This document shows, piece after piece, positions 54,720-64,000 of a DNA stretch of 64,000 nucleotides. Both the position numbers and the translations under genes were made by a program. The notes under the pieces are model-generated. The model saw only the letters and a program-made list of their open reading frames with translations, did no database searches and had not been told where the DNA came from. Source of the stretch: Nipponacmea schrenckii (Eukaryota; Mollusca; Gastropoda; Lottiidae); assembly GCA_030562195.1 (NCBI GenBank), contig CM060199.1, positions 25,564,338 through 25,628,337 of the forward strand. Reading direction: 5' to 3'. The stretch's first letter is position 1. Each line of letters begins with the position of its first letter.

Positions 54720-56440
54720 TTAGGGTCGGAGGTAGACCCATCGTCTTCCACCAAAAATGAACTGACTGCTGGTCATAACAGTTGCCGTACAGCTGCTTGT
54801 ATTTTGATCCATCTGTCCTACGGAACCTTTAGCACAGCATGTTCCGTGTCGAATTGCCCGCCAATAAATTGAATGTGGTTGGTTGGTTGGTATCAAGTCG
54901 GACTTCTCCCGGTTGACTAACCAGCCCAGACGACGAAAGACCTCCAAAACAAACCGAATTTGCTGCGCAAGTTGAGACCTCCCCGAACTCGCTAGAATTG
55001 ATTCGTCGAGGTATGCGTCGAAGCGGACTCCGTGACTGTGGACAAAAGTTGCAATCGGCTTTGTTTTCCTTGAGAACAACCACGGGGCTATCGAAATCCC
55101 AAACGGAAGGACCCTGACATTGGTAATGCTTGCCTTCTAACTGAAACCGTAGATACTTCCGGTATCCCGGGTGAATAGACACATGTAGATATGTCGCAGC
55201 TACCAATCGCCCCGTTCTGAGATTGTAATTGGGACTCACTACGGATTTTGGGTCGAAGGATGGAGATTAGATTCAAATACAATTTATTACACACATATAA
55301 TTCACAATAAATTGCGTGGTTTCACATCATCAAGAAATACCACGTCATCAGGAAGTACCACATGGACATTAACGAACTAGTCGCAGATACTTCTATTCAC
55401 CATTAAAATATGGACAATCACTCCAATGTTAGCATTACAGCTACAATTGCAACAACGTAACGATTACATTCGTACCAAGTACTGAAATTTACTAGCCCTG
55501 AAATAATAGTAAATCCTATTGACAATAAATTACTTAACAGAATATTTTCAACGTAGTAGCTTGCAGGATAAAACATCCAACGACCAGGATCTGCGACTAG
55601 ATAATAAATCAAAACATAAAATAGAATGAGTGACAAATATCAATCACACACTTAGACAATTAGCCGAAGTCACAAAAACATACAATTAAAGCATAATTAC
55701 CAGTTTGTGGAAAAGGGCCACCATACCAACGACTAACGCTCCAGTCATCTTACATGCGGGTACTGGGCTTTACATTCAGTGCAAGTTTTATACACCCGAA
55801 ATTCATGCTCAACCAATGAGATACTGCACGAGGTCACCTGATAAAATTTACTACAACCAACCACAGAGCAATTATTTACACCATGTGATAAACAAAATAG
55901 TTTAACTATATAAACCAATACTTTGCCCATTAACTGCCAGCTGATAAATATATCAAGTAATAACTATGCCACAGTATTTACAATGCAACCAAAATATATT
56001 TTAAAACCACGACATTAACCATAGTGACCCTTAACACTAATATAAATGAGCTAACTTACAACAATTTACTAAATATATTTTCCAACTTTAGTTATACCAG
56101 AAATAATTTACTGATAAAAATAATATAATCACTAACCGTCTTAGTAAACATATAAGTGACTACCAAATCTAAGTCTTGAATACTTAGACACAAATTCTCG
56201 AAGCTCACTCTGCCACAGATATGCATCTTGTAAATCTATTGAAGCTAGGAAATCCGCCTGCCGAATGGACCGACGTAACTTGGCCAAAGACAACATCTGA
56301 AACTTGGGCGGATGAGCTCAATACAGTTTGTTAAAAAGTTTCAAGTTGTGTATTATCCTCAACTTGTCTGAATTCTTCTTGGGGACTAGATAGATTTTGA
56401 ATAATATCCGGGAGTCATTTCCGTCAACGGAATCTCCTCG
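54720..56440 (-). pseudogene. DIRS reverse transcriptase, split by a solo LTR
   Basis: The first part (about 56470-56222) reads LIQKQAIEEIPLTE, then RIIHNLKLFNKL and ASIDLQDAY. The second (55190-54720) resumes at LHVSIHPGYRKYLRFQ and continues to FDAYLDESILASS and GWLVNREKSDL. The catalytic YxDD box reads YLDE (about 55013-55002), an Asp-to-Glu change that would impair polymerisation. A 1,026-bp LTR sits between the Y and L codons of DAYLHV. Frames also shift near 55088 and 54880. Confidence 0.85.
55192..56217 (-). mobile_element. Solo LTR (TGT...ACA) with GATAT target-site duplication
   Basis: The 1,026-bp insert begins TGTCGCAGCTACC and ends CTCTGCCACA on +. GATAT is found at 55188-55192 and 56218-56222 (overlapping the LTR by one base; four bases GATA are strictly outside). 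Excising it restores the RT reading frame. On - a TGTATAAAACTTGC promoter (about 55795) and TGTAATAAATTG (about 55285) fit a TATA box and polyadenylation signal of an LTR read on -. No internal coding part is present. Confidence 0.85.
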
Positions 56441-58962
56441 ATGGCTTGTTTCTGAATGAGAATCTCGATGTTTTCCCTTAGAAAAGACAGATGATGAAGA
56501 GGGTAAATCGTTACCGGTGAAGTTAGGTTAAAGGCGGCGATTTTATCAACTGGAGCCGGTACCCAAAACGAATCACATTCATTACCCAAGGATCGTCTAT
56601 TAATTGATCCCAATTTTCCCAAAACTTTTGAAGATGTTTTTACAAAAATAACCGGTTCGGGAAGAATGCAAGTCTCTCCTCCTGACCAACTCAAAACGTC
56701 TAAAGAAAGTCCGGTTTCCAAATCGTAGTCATCGTCGCTTGTTTCCGTATGATCTGTTGAAGGTCGGTCTAGTAGCACCTCGGAGTGAAGATCTTCTTGT
56801 ATCAGAGGCGCGAAAGGAATTGTTGTTACCGTAAATAGGTTTCCGATCTAACGTGGAAGGAGCCGATGTGGAAGCCTGACCAGTCTTCTGACGTTTGAAT
56901 TTCTCAAAATTATTCCTATCAAAAGAAATCTGCTTCCTCTTGAGAATCTTCTCAATCTTGATATTAGATTCCAAAGACTTAGCTGTGGCCACTTGAGCGT
57001 TCATTCTCTCTTGTGAACTAAGAACCTCTTGTATATGATTATTAAAAATGGACTCTGAAGTAAAAGGTTGTTGTAGGAGGACTTCCCGCAAATGGTGCTC
57101 CATTCTTAAACCTTCAAGGGCAGCCACCCGTCTTTCCTTCACAATACTACCAACAAGAAAACTGTTTATATTAGCCATAGTATTTAAAGCCAAAGCCGCA
57201 GCAGCAATAGCGGAGGTAAAGCATATATCCTTCTCGTCCTTAGAGTAAAAAAGGTTCTCCAGTATTTTATATAGTTTCGTCCCTTATACCACTAGTCCAC
57301 TCAACTGTACATTATTTTTGCTTAAGAGAATATCATTTAAAATTCTAAAGGTTGTAATTTCCTTCCAAATAATCCATATCATACATCGCCCACAACGAGA
57401 AATGAACAATCATTCCTTTTATTTAAGATATATAATATCTTTGAATCATTTTAACTGGATTAATTTAATAAGTCCCTAAATGAGACGACGCCATCATGGA
57501 TTGTTTCACCGACAACTCCCAACAAAACAAGACACTATCTCCAATCTTAGCAGCCGGAATGGAACGTTTTGATGTCAAACAGTCAATGTCTGCATCAACC
57601 TTCATAGCATCCACCGAGAATTCCAAACCATGGACAGGATAAAAGGATTCTTTAACAACCGGCTTATTGAATAATTTTCCACGGGTTAATTTATAACCCT
57701 TAAAAGGACGAATCCAAAAGATGAAATTGTTTCACCGACAACTCGGGTAAAAGAAAGCACTATCTTAATCTTAGGCCACCGGCAATGGTAGGTTTTGATG
57801 TAAATTAGTCAATAACTGCACAAACCCATGCTACCCGGTTCCCCCTTTGGGGATAAAAATTTTTCCCGGCTCATGAATAAGTTGTCCCCGCCCAATCAAC
57901 CTTGAAAAGGACGAATCCAGGTAAGATGAAACTTGTTTAACTGTCCCGTCTGGGGTAAAAGAACAGCATTCTATGCGTTACTTTCTACCGGCCTACCGGC
58001 TCTGGTAGGTTGAGGAGTAAGATTAGGAATAACAGTGTACACCCATGCTACGGTGTCCTTGGGTGACAAAATACCCGGCTCAGCATCCAAGTTGTCAGCA
58101 ATCTCTTCTGAACTATGAGACGAATGTGACCGTGAACTGTGATCATCGTAAACATAGGTATTCTGTGATGTGACGTACCAGGCAACTGAATATGCGTAAT
58201 ACTATCATCTTGATCGGTTGACCTGTTATCTTGAGAACCTTGAAGCAAATTTCCAAATAATTTCCCAACAAGGGAAGCCATGTTAGAGTCGTTCGAGGTA
58301 CGCCAGAGACATACACCCAAGTTCTGCAAGGCATCAGCAATCTGGCCAACAGTGTTATTAACATCCGATAAGCCTTGAGGACTATGATGAATCCTCGTCG
58401 TGTCGGGTCTGAGATACGAGGACCGGGCGGACCCATCCATAGAATGCGGTAAACCAGATGATGAACCGCATCCGCCGGAGCCACAGCACCAAAAGATACG
58501 CTGGTCTCGCACCTAGGTGTATTAGATACACCAGTAGGTAAGCCTTGAGTAGATCTTGCCGTATAAGATACACCAGCAGATGAGCCTTGAGTAGATCTTG
58601 CTGTATGAGGTACGACAGTAGATAAGCTCTGTCTGGAACTCGACGTATGGGATACACCAGTAGATAAATCCTGAACGGATCTAGATGTACGAGGTACACC
58701 GACAAAACCGCTCGGGTGCTGGAGACCAAAATCCGATTCCTGATAAAAAGAAACCAGGAGCTGGGATCTGGTTATTTACATTCAAAATAGGAGTAACTGG
58801 AACACTGCCAGACTCATCGAGGGAGTCTGGAGGTAAATTGACATCCACAGAAGGATTACCAGAAGCCTTCTTAGCTTGTCTAACCTGCTGGTTCTCCCGT
58901 CTTCGGACAACGTCCAAATAAAGTTTAAAGGATTTAGGATCAAGGTCCCGACAACTAGACAT
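56386..58962 (-). pseudogene. DIRS Gag-like region with S/T-rich tandem repeats
   Basis: Start near 58962 with CRDLDPKSFKLYLDVVRRR; a cysteine-rich CPDCTVPCSSLNKC lies just upstream (59025-58985). A tandem ~60-bp unit (58690-58510) encodes repeated HTARSTQG-type Ser/Thr segments. A middle part with VDADIDCLTSKR and VLFCWELSVKQ (57620-57480) is partly duplicated. The C-terminal block 57193-56729 reads NINSFLVGSIVKERRVAAL and ends in an Arg-rich RRSSLRGATRP tail. Stops, shifts and a repeat insertion at 57268-57470 break it. Confidence 0.65.
57268..57470 (+). repeat. ~205-bp interspersed repeat, copy 2, inside the DIRS Gag region
   Basis: TTTCGTCCCTTATACCACTA to TTAACTGGATTAATTTAA matches 43168-43375 in the same orientation with few differences and short deletions. 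Confidence 0.8.
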
Positions 58963-59029
58963 TTGTTGAGACTAGAACAGGGAACCGTACAATCTGGACA
59001 CAGGGGGGTGACGGTCCCTTGCCGATTTG

Positions 59030-59372
59030 ACATAATTACAATTGGTACAAAGTACTTTATCGATTGATTTAACACAGTAAGGGTATCTGATCGGTCTGAA
59101 AATTGCCGTGAGTAATCAGAAATCATTACTAAGACATATTGCCACCTTTCGTGTGGATATCGTGATTGGAAATAATTTTGTATGCGATGCAGCAAAAGGG
59201 GCATAGCGGTATGACTTTATCGATTGATTTAACATAGTAAGGGGTTTCTGATCGGCCTGAAAATTGCTGTGAGTAATCAGCAATCATTACTAAGCCATAT
59301 TGCCACCTTTCGTGGCGATATCGTGATTGGAAATAATTTTGGATGCGATGCAGCAATAGGGGCATAGCGGCA
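59030..59372 (+). repeat. Tandem duplication, unit about 165 bp, plus a partial third copy
   Basis: TTTATCGATTGATTTAACA, CTGATCGG and ATATCGTGATTGGAAATAAT occur from 59048 and again from 59216. A short third piece (GGATCGGTCTGAAAATTGTT) starts at 59399. It lies just 5' of the DIRS Gag region and may be its leader or terminal repeat. Confidence 0.75.
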
Positions 59373-59825
59373 TGAATTACGCGATTGTTTTAAAATTGGA
59401 TCGGTCTGAAAATTGTTGTGAGTAATCAATACATTGCTGTCATCGCATTGTAAATTTTCAGATCAATGTGTACGCGTCAAACGGCAAAAAAGTCATTGCA
59501 ATTTTGTAAACTCAAACGAAAATGATTGCAGCTATACTCGTTACATCGCAGTGAAAAATTGACAATTTTTGGTCGAAATGACCCGAAATTGAATGATATT
59601 TCAAAGCAAGTACGACTAAACAAAAGAGTTAAGTTCCCCTGCTATTTCGCCATTATCCAATTTATCGGAAGAAATTTCAGTCATTTCAACACTTTGAAAA
59701 ATAATTAAAAATAGAGGGAATGGTCGGAATCGTCTGAAATTTGCCGTGAACATTCAGGACACATATAAGTATCCCTCTGCCAAGTTTCAAATCGATAGCT
59801 TTACGGGAAGTTGGGGGGTGTTTAA
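59373..59825. other. No recognised feature
   Basis: Non-coding repeat-like sequence. GTCTGAAATTTGCCGTGA (59743) echoes the tandem unit to its left. Confidence 0.4.
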
Positions 59826-59853
59826 GTAAAACAGTGCCTCGGCACTGTTTTAC
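59826..59853. repeat. Perfect 28-bp palindrome
   Basis: GTAAAACAGTGCC and GGCACTGTTTTAC separated by TC. Confidence 0.9.
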
Positions 59854-59859
59854 ATACGC

Positions 59860-60137
59860 AAGTTCTAAATTTTCATCTGTGGCCATTTTCAACATTAAAA
59901 CTGACAATGCTTTATCGAGGGACACTTCCTCTCTTCCGCCAACATTGTTGTGTATATAAGCTCTGGATATCTACTTAATTCCCCCACAAGAGAATTGAAT
60001 GACTCTACTGTCATGCGGAATCTTCTTTTAAATGTACTGGGCGAATACTGTGGAACTGATACCTCAAAGTTTGTGCCGATTCTAACAGCATCATTTCGTT
60101 TTCTGGAAAAGAAAGCGAAAATCGTTGATGAAAACAA
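59860..60137 (-). pseudogene. Possible PIF/Harbinger (HARBI1-like) transposase N-terminal fragment
   Basis: The frame has FKRRFRMTVESFNSLVGEL, similar to the F-x-x-x-FRM-x-x-x-x-F-x-x-L segment at the start of Harbinger nucleases. A shifted frame then has SLDKALSVLMLKMAT, where the family usually has a helix of this kind. No catalytic DDE residues are present. Confidence 0.4.
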
Positions 60138-60357
60138 GATTATACATGCTGTGTTTCCCTAAATCTTGAGAAGACGAAAAGGCAAAAGGAGTATATAACT
60201 GTTGGTTCAAACCTGTTATGTTCCCATACTTTTTTAGCAACAATGACGGGAGTTTAGCTCAAGCAGAGTATTCTTACTCTTTCGGAAACAACAGAAGCCA
60301 CCACATTAGTTTGCGACTCTTTGTTGTTGACTTTGGCCTTCATTTATTGGTTGATTG
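60138..60357. other. No recognised feature
   Basis: Non-coding spacer between the Harbinger-like fragment and the SINE. Confidence 0.3.
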
Positions 60358-60630
60358 GGGTGGTGAATGGCTCAGTGGTTAGCGAGTTGGACTGTCGTCT
60401 GCTAGGCGACTACGTGCCGTGGGTTCGAATCCCGATCGGTGCGAGGAAATAAAATTAGGTCTGATTCCTAGGCCCGTGTTTCCCGGAACTACGAGATAGT
60501 AGCCCCCCCCCCTCCCTTATCATAACTATACTTATAACATGACGTTTTGTATAATTCTACTAAACGTTATTATTTTTACTATATACGGGTTATTACATTT
60601 GAAAACGTTCAGTTAAATCTGTACGAAACT
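60358..60630 (+). mobile_element. tRNA-Ser-derived SINE, full head
   Basis: The head contains an A box TGGCTCAGTGGTTAGCGAG (60368-60386), an anticodon arm GTCGT-CTGCTAG-GCGAC giving GCT, and a B box GGTTCGAATCC (60422-60432). The acceptor stem does not pair, so it is not a functional tRNA. The body from GAGGAAATAAAATTAGG to CAGTTAAATCTGTACGAAA is repeated at 60963-61147 without the head. Confidence 0.7.
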
Positions 60631-60682
60631 TCTTATGTTAGAGTGATGGTTTCTGCTTTCAAAATGTAGAAACAATATTTAT

Positions 60683-60865
60683 TTATTTGAGCGATTTAGA
60701 AATACCTCTTCTTTGTTGACATACGCCATATTGAAATAAATCCGGCCATTCGATTGCGTATCTTAATCTGTAATCAGGAATTTCAAACTCCTCTACCGGA
60801 ACAGTCACAATCGAAACTGCCCTAATACGATCTTTCACCTTTACGGCTAACGTTGATGGTAACAT
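60683..60865 (-). CDS. 60-aa ORF, unrecognised
   Basis: The reading VPVEEFEIPDYRLRYAIEW looks protein-like and lies between the two SINE copies, but I cannot assign a family. It may be an exon of a larger minus-strand gene or repeat. Confidence 0.25.
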   Translation of the reverse strand: MLPSTLAVKVKDRIRAVSIVTVPVEEFEIPDYRLRYAIEWPDLFQYGVCQQRRGISKSLK

Positions 60866-60962
60866 AGTTCAAGCAGTTAAAAAATATCCAAAAGGTTGTT
60901 CCCATTTTTGGGTGATTCCACGTACCCTAAAAACACAAGCATAATTGACAATATCTAGAGAA

Positions 60963-61147
60963 GAAGAGGAAATAAAAATTAGGTCTGATTCCTAGGCCCG
61001 TGTTTTCCCGGAACTACGAGATAGTAGCCCCCCCTCCCTTATCATAACTATACTTATAACATATGACGTTTCGTATAATTCTACTAAACGTCATTATTTT
61101 ATTATATACGGGTAATTACATTTGAAAACGTTCAGTTAAATCTGTAC
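60963..61147 (+). mobile_element. Headless second copy of the SINE body
   Basis: Starts at GAGGAAATAAAAATTAGG and repeats the first copy to CTGTACGAAA, where the 3' end of the minus-strand LINE begins. Confidence 0.75.
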
Positions 61148-61383
61148 GAAATGAAATGTATTAAAGTGCATCAGCACCAAAACGGGCTATATAGCACTTG
61201 AATACGATTTAAAATAAAAACAAAAATTAAAACTAGAAAATCAATACATTTAAATAAAAATTATCACAGAAACCCCCAAAAAGGGCATCAAAACAATGCT
61301 AAAAACAATCTCCCAGAATGGTTGTAACCCAAAATAGGCTAAAAACAAAATAGCAAAAACAAAACTATAACACAAAATATATT

Positions 61384-62163
61384 TTAAAATTTAAAATACA
61401 GATTAGTCTGTTTTAAAAACGCGACAACCTTCTCATAAAGAGAATGTTGCGCAAACAGATGGAACAAGGATCTAGCACGGTAGTGCTGAGATCTTATAGG
61501 TTTGAGATAGTGAAACATATTCTGATTGAGTGCACGCGTCAGGCGAACCTGGCAGTGCTCACAGACTGGTTGAGGCTCTCGCTTGAGCAGGTAACAGTTG
61601 GTAAGGTGAGTATGTCCAAGACGAGAGCGACACAAAACAACTTCATTTCTCCTGTTGGCACAATAGGAGGATGGCCAATCCCCCAAAAGAGGCTTGATGG
61701 CATGAAGTTTGTTTGTATCTGCAGCATCCCATTTTTGCTGCCATCGTTGCAAAATAAAAGTCCTTATCACCGACTTAAAGTCGGTGTAAGGCAAGGAAAA
61801 GGGGGGGGGGGCCGGCAGTGACAAAGCAGCCTTAGCCGCCGCATCTGCCCGGTCATTCCCCCATATATGCATGTGACTAGGGAGCCAACAAAGGACAATG
61901 TCCCTTTTCGGTCCCGAGAGCTTGTAAATATCTCCGATTATTGGGTGCACAAGCTGGATGTTATGAATAGCTTGTAATGCGGACAAAGAATCAGAAAAGA
62001 TTATATATTTTTGTAATGATGACTGAAAGAACTCGAGTGCCTGTAAAATGGCAATGAGTTCTGCAGTAAAAATAGAGGCTGCTGGTGGAAGAGATACAGA
62101 CAGGACTTCGGATGGCGTCACCATCCTTGGACCCATCTGTATAGAAAGGAGAATAATCCCCAT
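61384..62163 (-). pseudogene. LINE RNase H domain and C-terminus
   Basis: FTAELIAILQALEFFQS carries the RNase H Glu, IIFSDSLSALQAIHN an Asp, and CWLPSHMHIWGNDRADAAAK the last His/Asp block. The first Asp (YTDGSKDG, near 62140-62117) is in the upstream frame. A frameshift near 62070-62150 splits the domain. The C-terminus has CEHCQVRLT followed by a possible His, a truncated zinc knuckle, and runs on to a TAA at 61384. Confidence 0.85.
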
Positions 62164-63970
62164 ATTTAGTCCTTAATTCAAGAAATTTAGACTTGAAGAC
62201 AATATAGCTTGTCTGTGATTTCTTATTGCTTGATAGACTAAAGTCTATCTGAAATGGAGCAATAGAACACGGTGGAGTTGTGGTCATAATGAAGTCCGCA
62301 ATACTGTCGTGACGGATACCAGCCGCTGACAAAAGTGGTTGAATGCGGACTCCAAAAGAAGAAATTGTACGAGGCTGCTCAAAATAAGGACTAAATACGG
62401 GGCGGTGAGCCGGATGGTATGGCAAAGATGCTATTTTAATAGCATACTGCAGTGAAAGTCTGTCACGTCTGTCGTACAATGAGGGTTCATTAGCCTCGAC
62501 GTACAGACTTTCAACTGGAGTTGTGCGAAAAGCGCCTAAACTGATTATAAGGCCTTGGTTGTGTATGGTGTCAAGCTCTTTGAGGTAGGATGGACGAGCT
62601 GAACCATACACCTGGCACCCATAATCGAGCTTGGATCGAACCAAAGCTCGATATAATCGGAGGGGGACCTTACGGTCAGCTCCCCAGTCAATGTTGGATA
62701 AGACTCTCAGTATGTTGAGAGCTTTCAGACATTTTTTCTTGAGGATTTTAATGTGTGGACGGAAAGAAAGCTTGCTGTCAAATGTAAGACCAAGAAATTT
62801 GAATTTCTGTACTACAGGAACGACAGCATTGTCAAAACGTAGCACTGGGTCAAGTTGCAAACCTCTTCTTTTACAGAAATGCATGCAGATGGTCTTGGAT
62901 TCCGAAAATCGAAATCCATTATCAGTTGCCCATTGCTGTAGATTATTTAAGCAAAGCTGCAACTGACGCTCGATCGTCTGCATGTTAGTAGAACTGAAAC
63001 ACATCTGAAAGTCATCAACATACAGAGAGCCATCAACCCCCCGTTTAAGGCACGACGTGATGGAATTTATCTTGATGGAAAAAAGGGTAACGGATAATAT
63101 GCTACCCTGAGGAACTCCATTATCCTGAGGAAAAGGATCGGAAAAAATGGAGCCAAGTCGTACCTTAAACGTCCTATCATGTAGGAAATTGGAGATAAAT
63201 ATTGGCAATCTTCCTCTAAGACCAAAGTCAAAGAGATCACGAAGAATGCCATATCTCCAAGTAGTATAATATGCCTTCTCCAAATAAAAAAATATGGCTA
63301 CTTAATGGTGATTTTGGATGAAGGCGTCCCTGACGAACGATTCAAATCTAACGAGATGGTCAAGAATGCTCCTTTGGGACCGAAATCCAAATTGGAGGTA
63401 AGTAAGAAGATTGTTTGACTCGAGGTGCCAAACAAGCCTTCTAATGATCGTCCGTTCCATGGTTTTACAAATACAGCTGGTCAATGCAATAGGGCGGTAA
63501 TTAGTAGGATTCGTAGGATCCTTACCAGGTTTAGGGATGGGAATTATTGTAGCAATCCTCCAAGAAGGAGGAAAGACGCCGTCATCCCAAATCTGGTTAA
63601 ATATAAGTAAAAGTTTTTTTAATGTTGGGTAAGGAAGATGTTTGAGGATCTGATCATGGGCCTGTTTCAAATAATACTTTAATTCAGATATAGTAAATTT
63701 TTCGTTGTAATATTCCTCATTTTTAGATGCAAAATTTAACCTTTTCCTCTCTTCCCGGAGACGCACTCTCTGGAAAGCATCAGAGGAAAAGTTTGAGGAT
63801 GAATTGTATGAAAAATTACTTCCTAAGGAGTTAGCAATATCTGGAAGTGTGGTGAGCGTTGAGCCATCTACTTCTAGATGGTTCACAGATATTGTATCTG
63901 CTTTACCCTTGATCCTACGAATCCTATCCCAGACTAATTTGGAAGACGTACGACTGTTAATCCTTGACAC
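61991..63970 (-). pseudogene. LINE reverse transcriptase with mutated active site
   Basis: The N-terminal RT blocks FPPSWRIATIIPIPKPGKD, NYRPIALTSCICKTMER and QFGFRSQRSILDHLVRF are in one open frame to 63302. A TAA at 63302-63304 follows, and the same frame continues as IFFYLEKAYYTTW. Motif A is normally FDLEKAYD, so the catalytic Asp is a Tyr here. VPQGSILS and the YVDD box (about 63022-63011) are intact. The post-RT region HPAHRPVF ends near 61991. One nonsense codon plus the Asp loss make it inactive. Confidence 0.88.
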
Positions 63971-64000
63971 GTACTCCTGCCATGACGACCTCTTTGCCTG

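Larger units (their letters stand above)
52731..58962 (-). mobile_element. DIRS-like tyrosine-recombinase retrotransposon, degenerate
   Basis: Order on -: Gag-like region (58962-56730), reverse transcriptase (about 56440-54720, interrupted), RNase H (54664-54275), linker with MADALSRP, tyrosine recombinase (about 53700-52731). RT-RNase H followed by a tyrosine recombinase instead of a DDE integrase defines DIRS elements. The element carries a solo LTR at 55192-56217 and a ~205-bp repeat at 57268-57470, with several frameshifts and stops. Terminal repeats of DIRS type were not identified. Confidence 0.88.
61148..64000 (-). mobile_element. Non-LTR retrotransposon with RT and RNase H, 5' part outside window
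   Basis: On - the order is RT (63970-about 62500), post-RT region, RNase H (about 62200-61780), a cysteine-containing C-terminus and a 3' UTR to 61148. The Jockey/I-like type with an RNase H domain is indicated by FFYTDGSKDG-like and LPSHMHIWGNDRADAAAKA motifs. The endonuclease part would lie beyond 64000. The 3' end sequence is shared with the copy at 24209-25570. Confidence 0.9.

Noticed and set aside
60358..60443. Functional tRNA-Ser gene
   Set aside because: D, anticodon and T arms are recognisable but the acceptor stem does not pair and the sequence continues into a repeated SINE body.

Overview
The window reads as nuclear DNA of an invertebrate animal, most likely a marine bivalve mollusc. 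It is AT-rich, has no bacterial-style operons, and is almost wholly built from mobile elements. The host inference rests on the mix of elements: a Maverick/Polinton, Pearl/HINE-type elements with ~160-bp core repeats and a (CCGT)n tract, DIRS, piggyBac, hAT, Penelope-like and RNase H-bearing non-LTR elements. No clearly intact host gene was found. Every larger coding block carries frameshifts, stops or deletions.

1-11,710: right part of a Maverick/Polinton (adintovirus-like) integrated virus, all genes on +. Order: protein-primed DNA polymerase B (starts outside the window, palm end missing), a CxxC/HxxC remnant, a CCHC zinc-knuckle protein, packaging ATPase, three related short basic proteins, an unknown protein with a 59-aa overlapping partner, integrase with chromodomain, penton-like capsid, pVI-like protein, hexon-like capsid, adenain-type protease. 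Small TATA boxes precede most genes, and several contain the stop codon of the gene before. Two other junctions are ATGA overlaps.

11,786-16,170: a 5'-truncated piggyBac fragment (+), a second piggyBac transposase pseudogene (-), then an inverted array of Pearl-type ~160-bp repeats. 16,660-18,080: a ~100-bp tandem repeat, a non-LTR 3' tail ending in (TTA)n, and a Penelope-like RT remnant. 18,900-21,740: an intron-containing hAT pseudogene with a 91-bp retroelement tail inserted. 22,217-22,969 (-): possible second virus-like remnant with an upstream tandem repeat. 24,118-25,570: a hairpin fused to a 5'-truncated non-LTR element, followed by a HECT (G2E3-like) fragment.

26,160-37,000: mostly non-coding repeats, including a composite Pearl/HINE element at 34,477-36,371. 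37,068-41,440 (-): remnants of two or three TE-derived genes, one with an unusual nested inverted duplication at 40,424-40,679. 42,600-45,440: dispersed repeats and a 223-bp LINE fragment with a 13-bp target-site duplication.

45,447-51,893: a ~3.2-kb tandem duplication (copies of 3,309 and 3,138 bp) carrying a foldback element, a palindrome and the start of a HINE; the second copy runs on into a complete HINE ending at ~52,692. 52,731-58,962 (-): a DIRS-like tyrosine-recombinase retrotransposon, broken by a 1,026-bp solo LTR and by a ~210-bp repeat. 59,030-61,140: tandem repeats, a possible Harbinger fragment, and a tRNA-Ser-headed SINE with a headless second copy. 61,141-64,000 (-): RT/RNase H part of a second copy of the non-LTR element seen at 24.2-25.6 kb, running out of the window.
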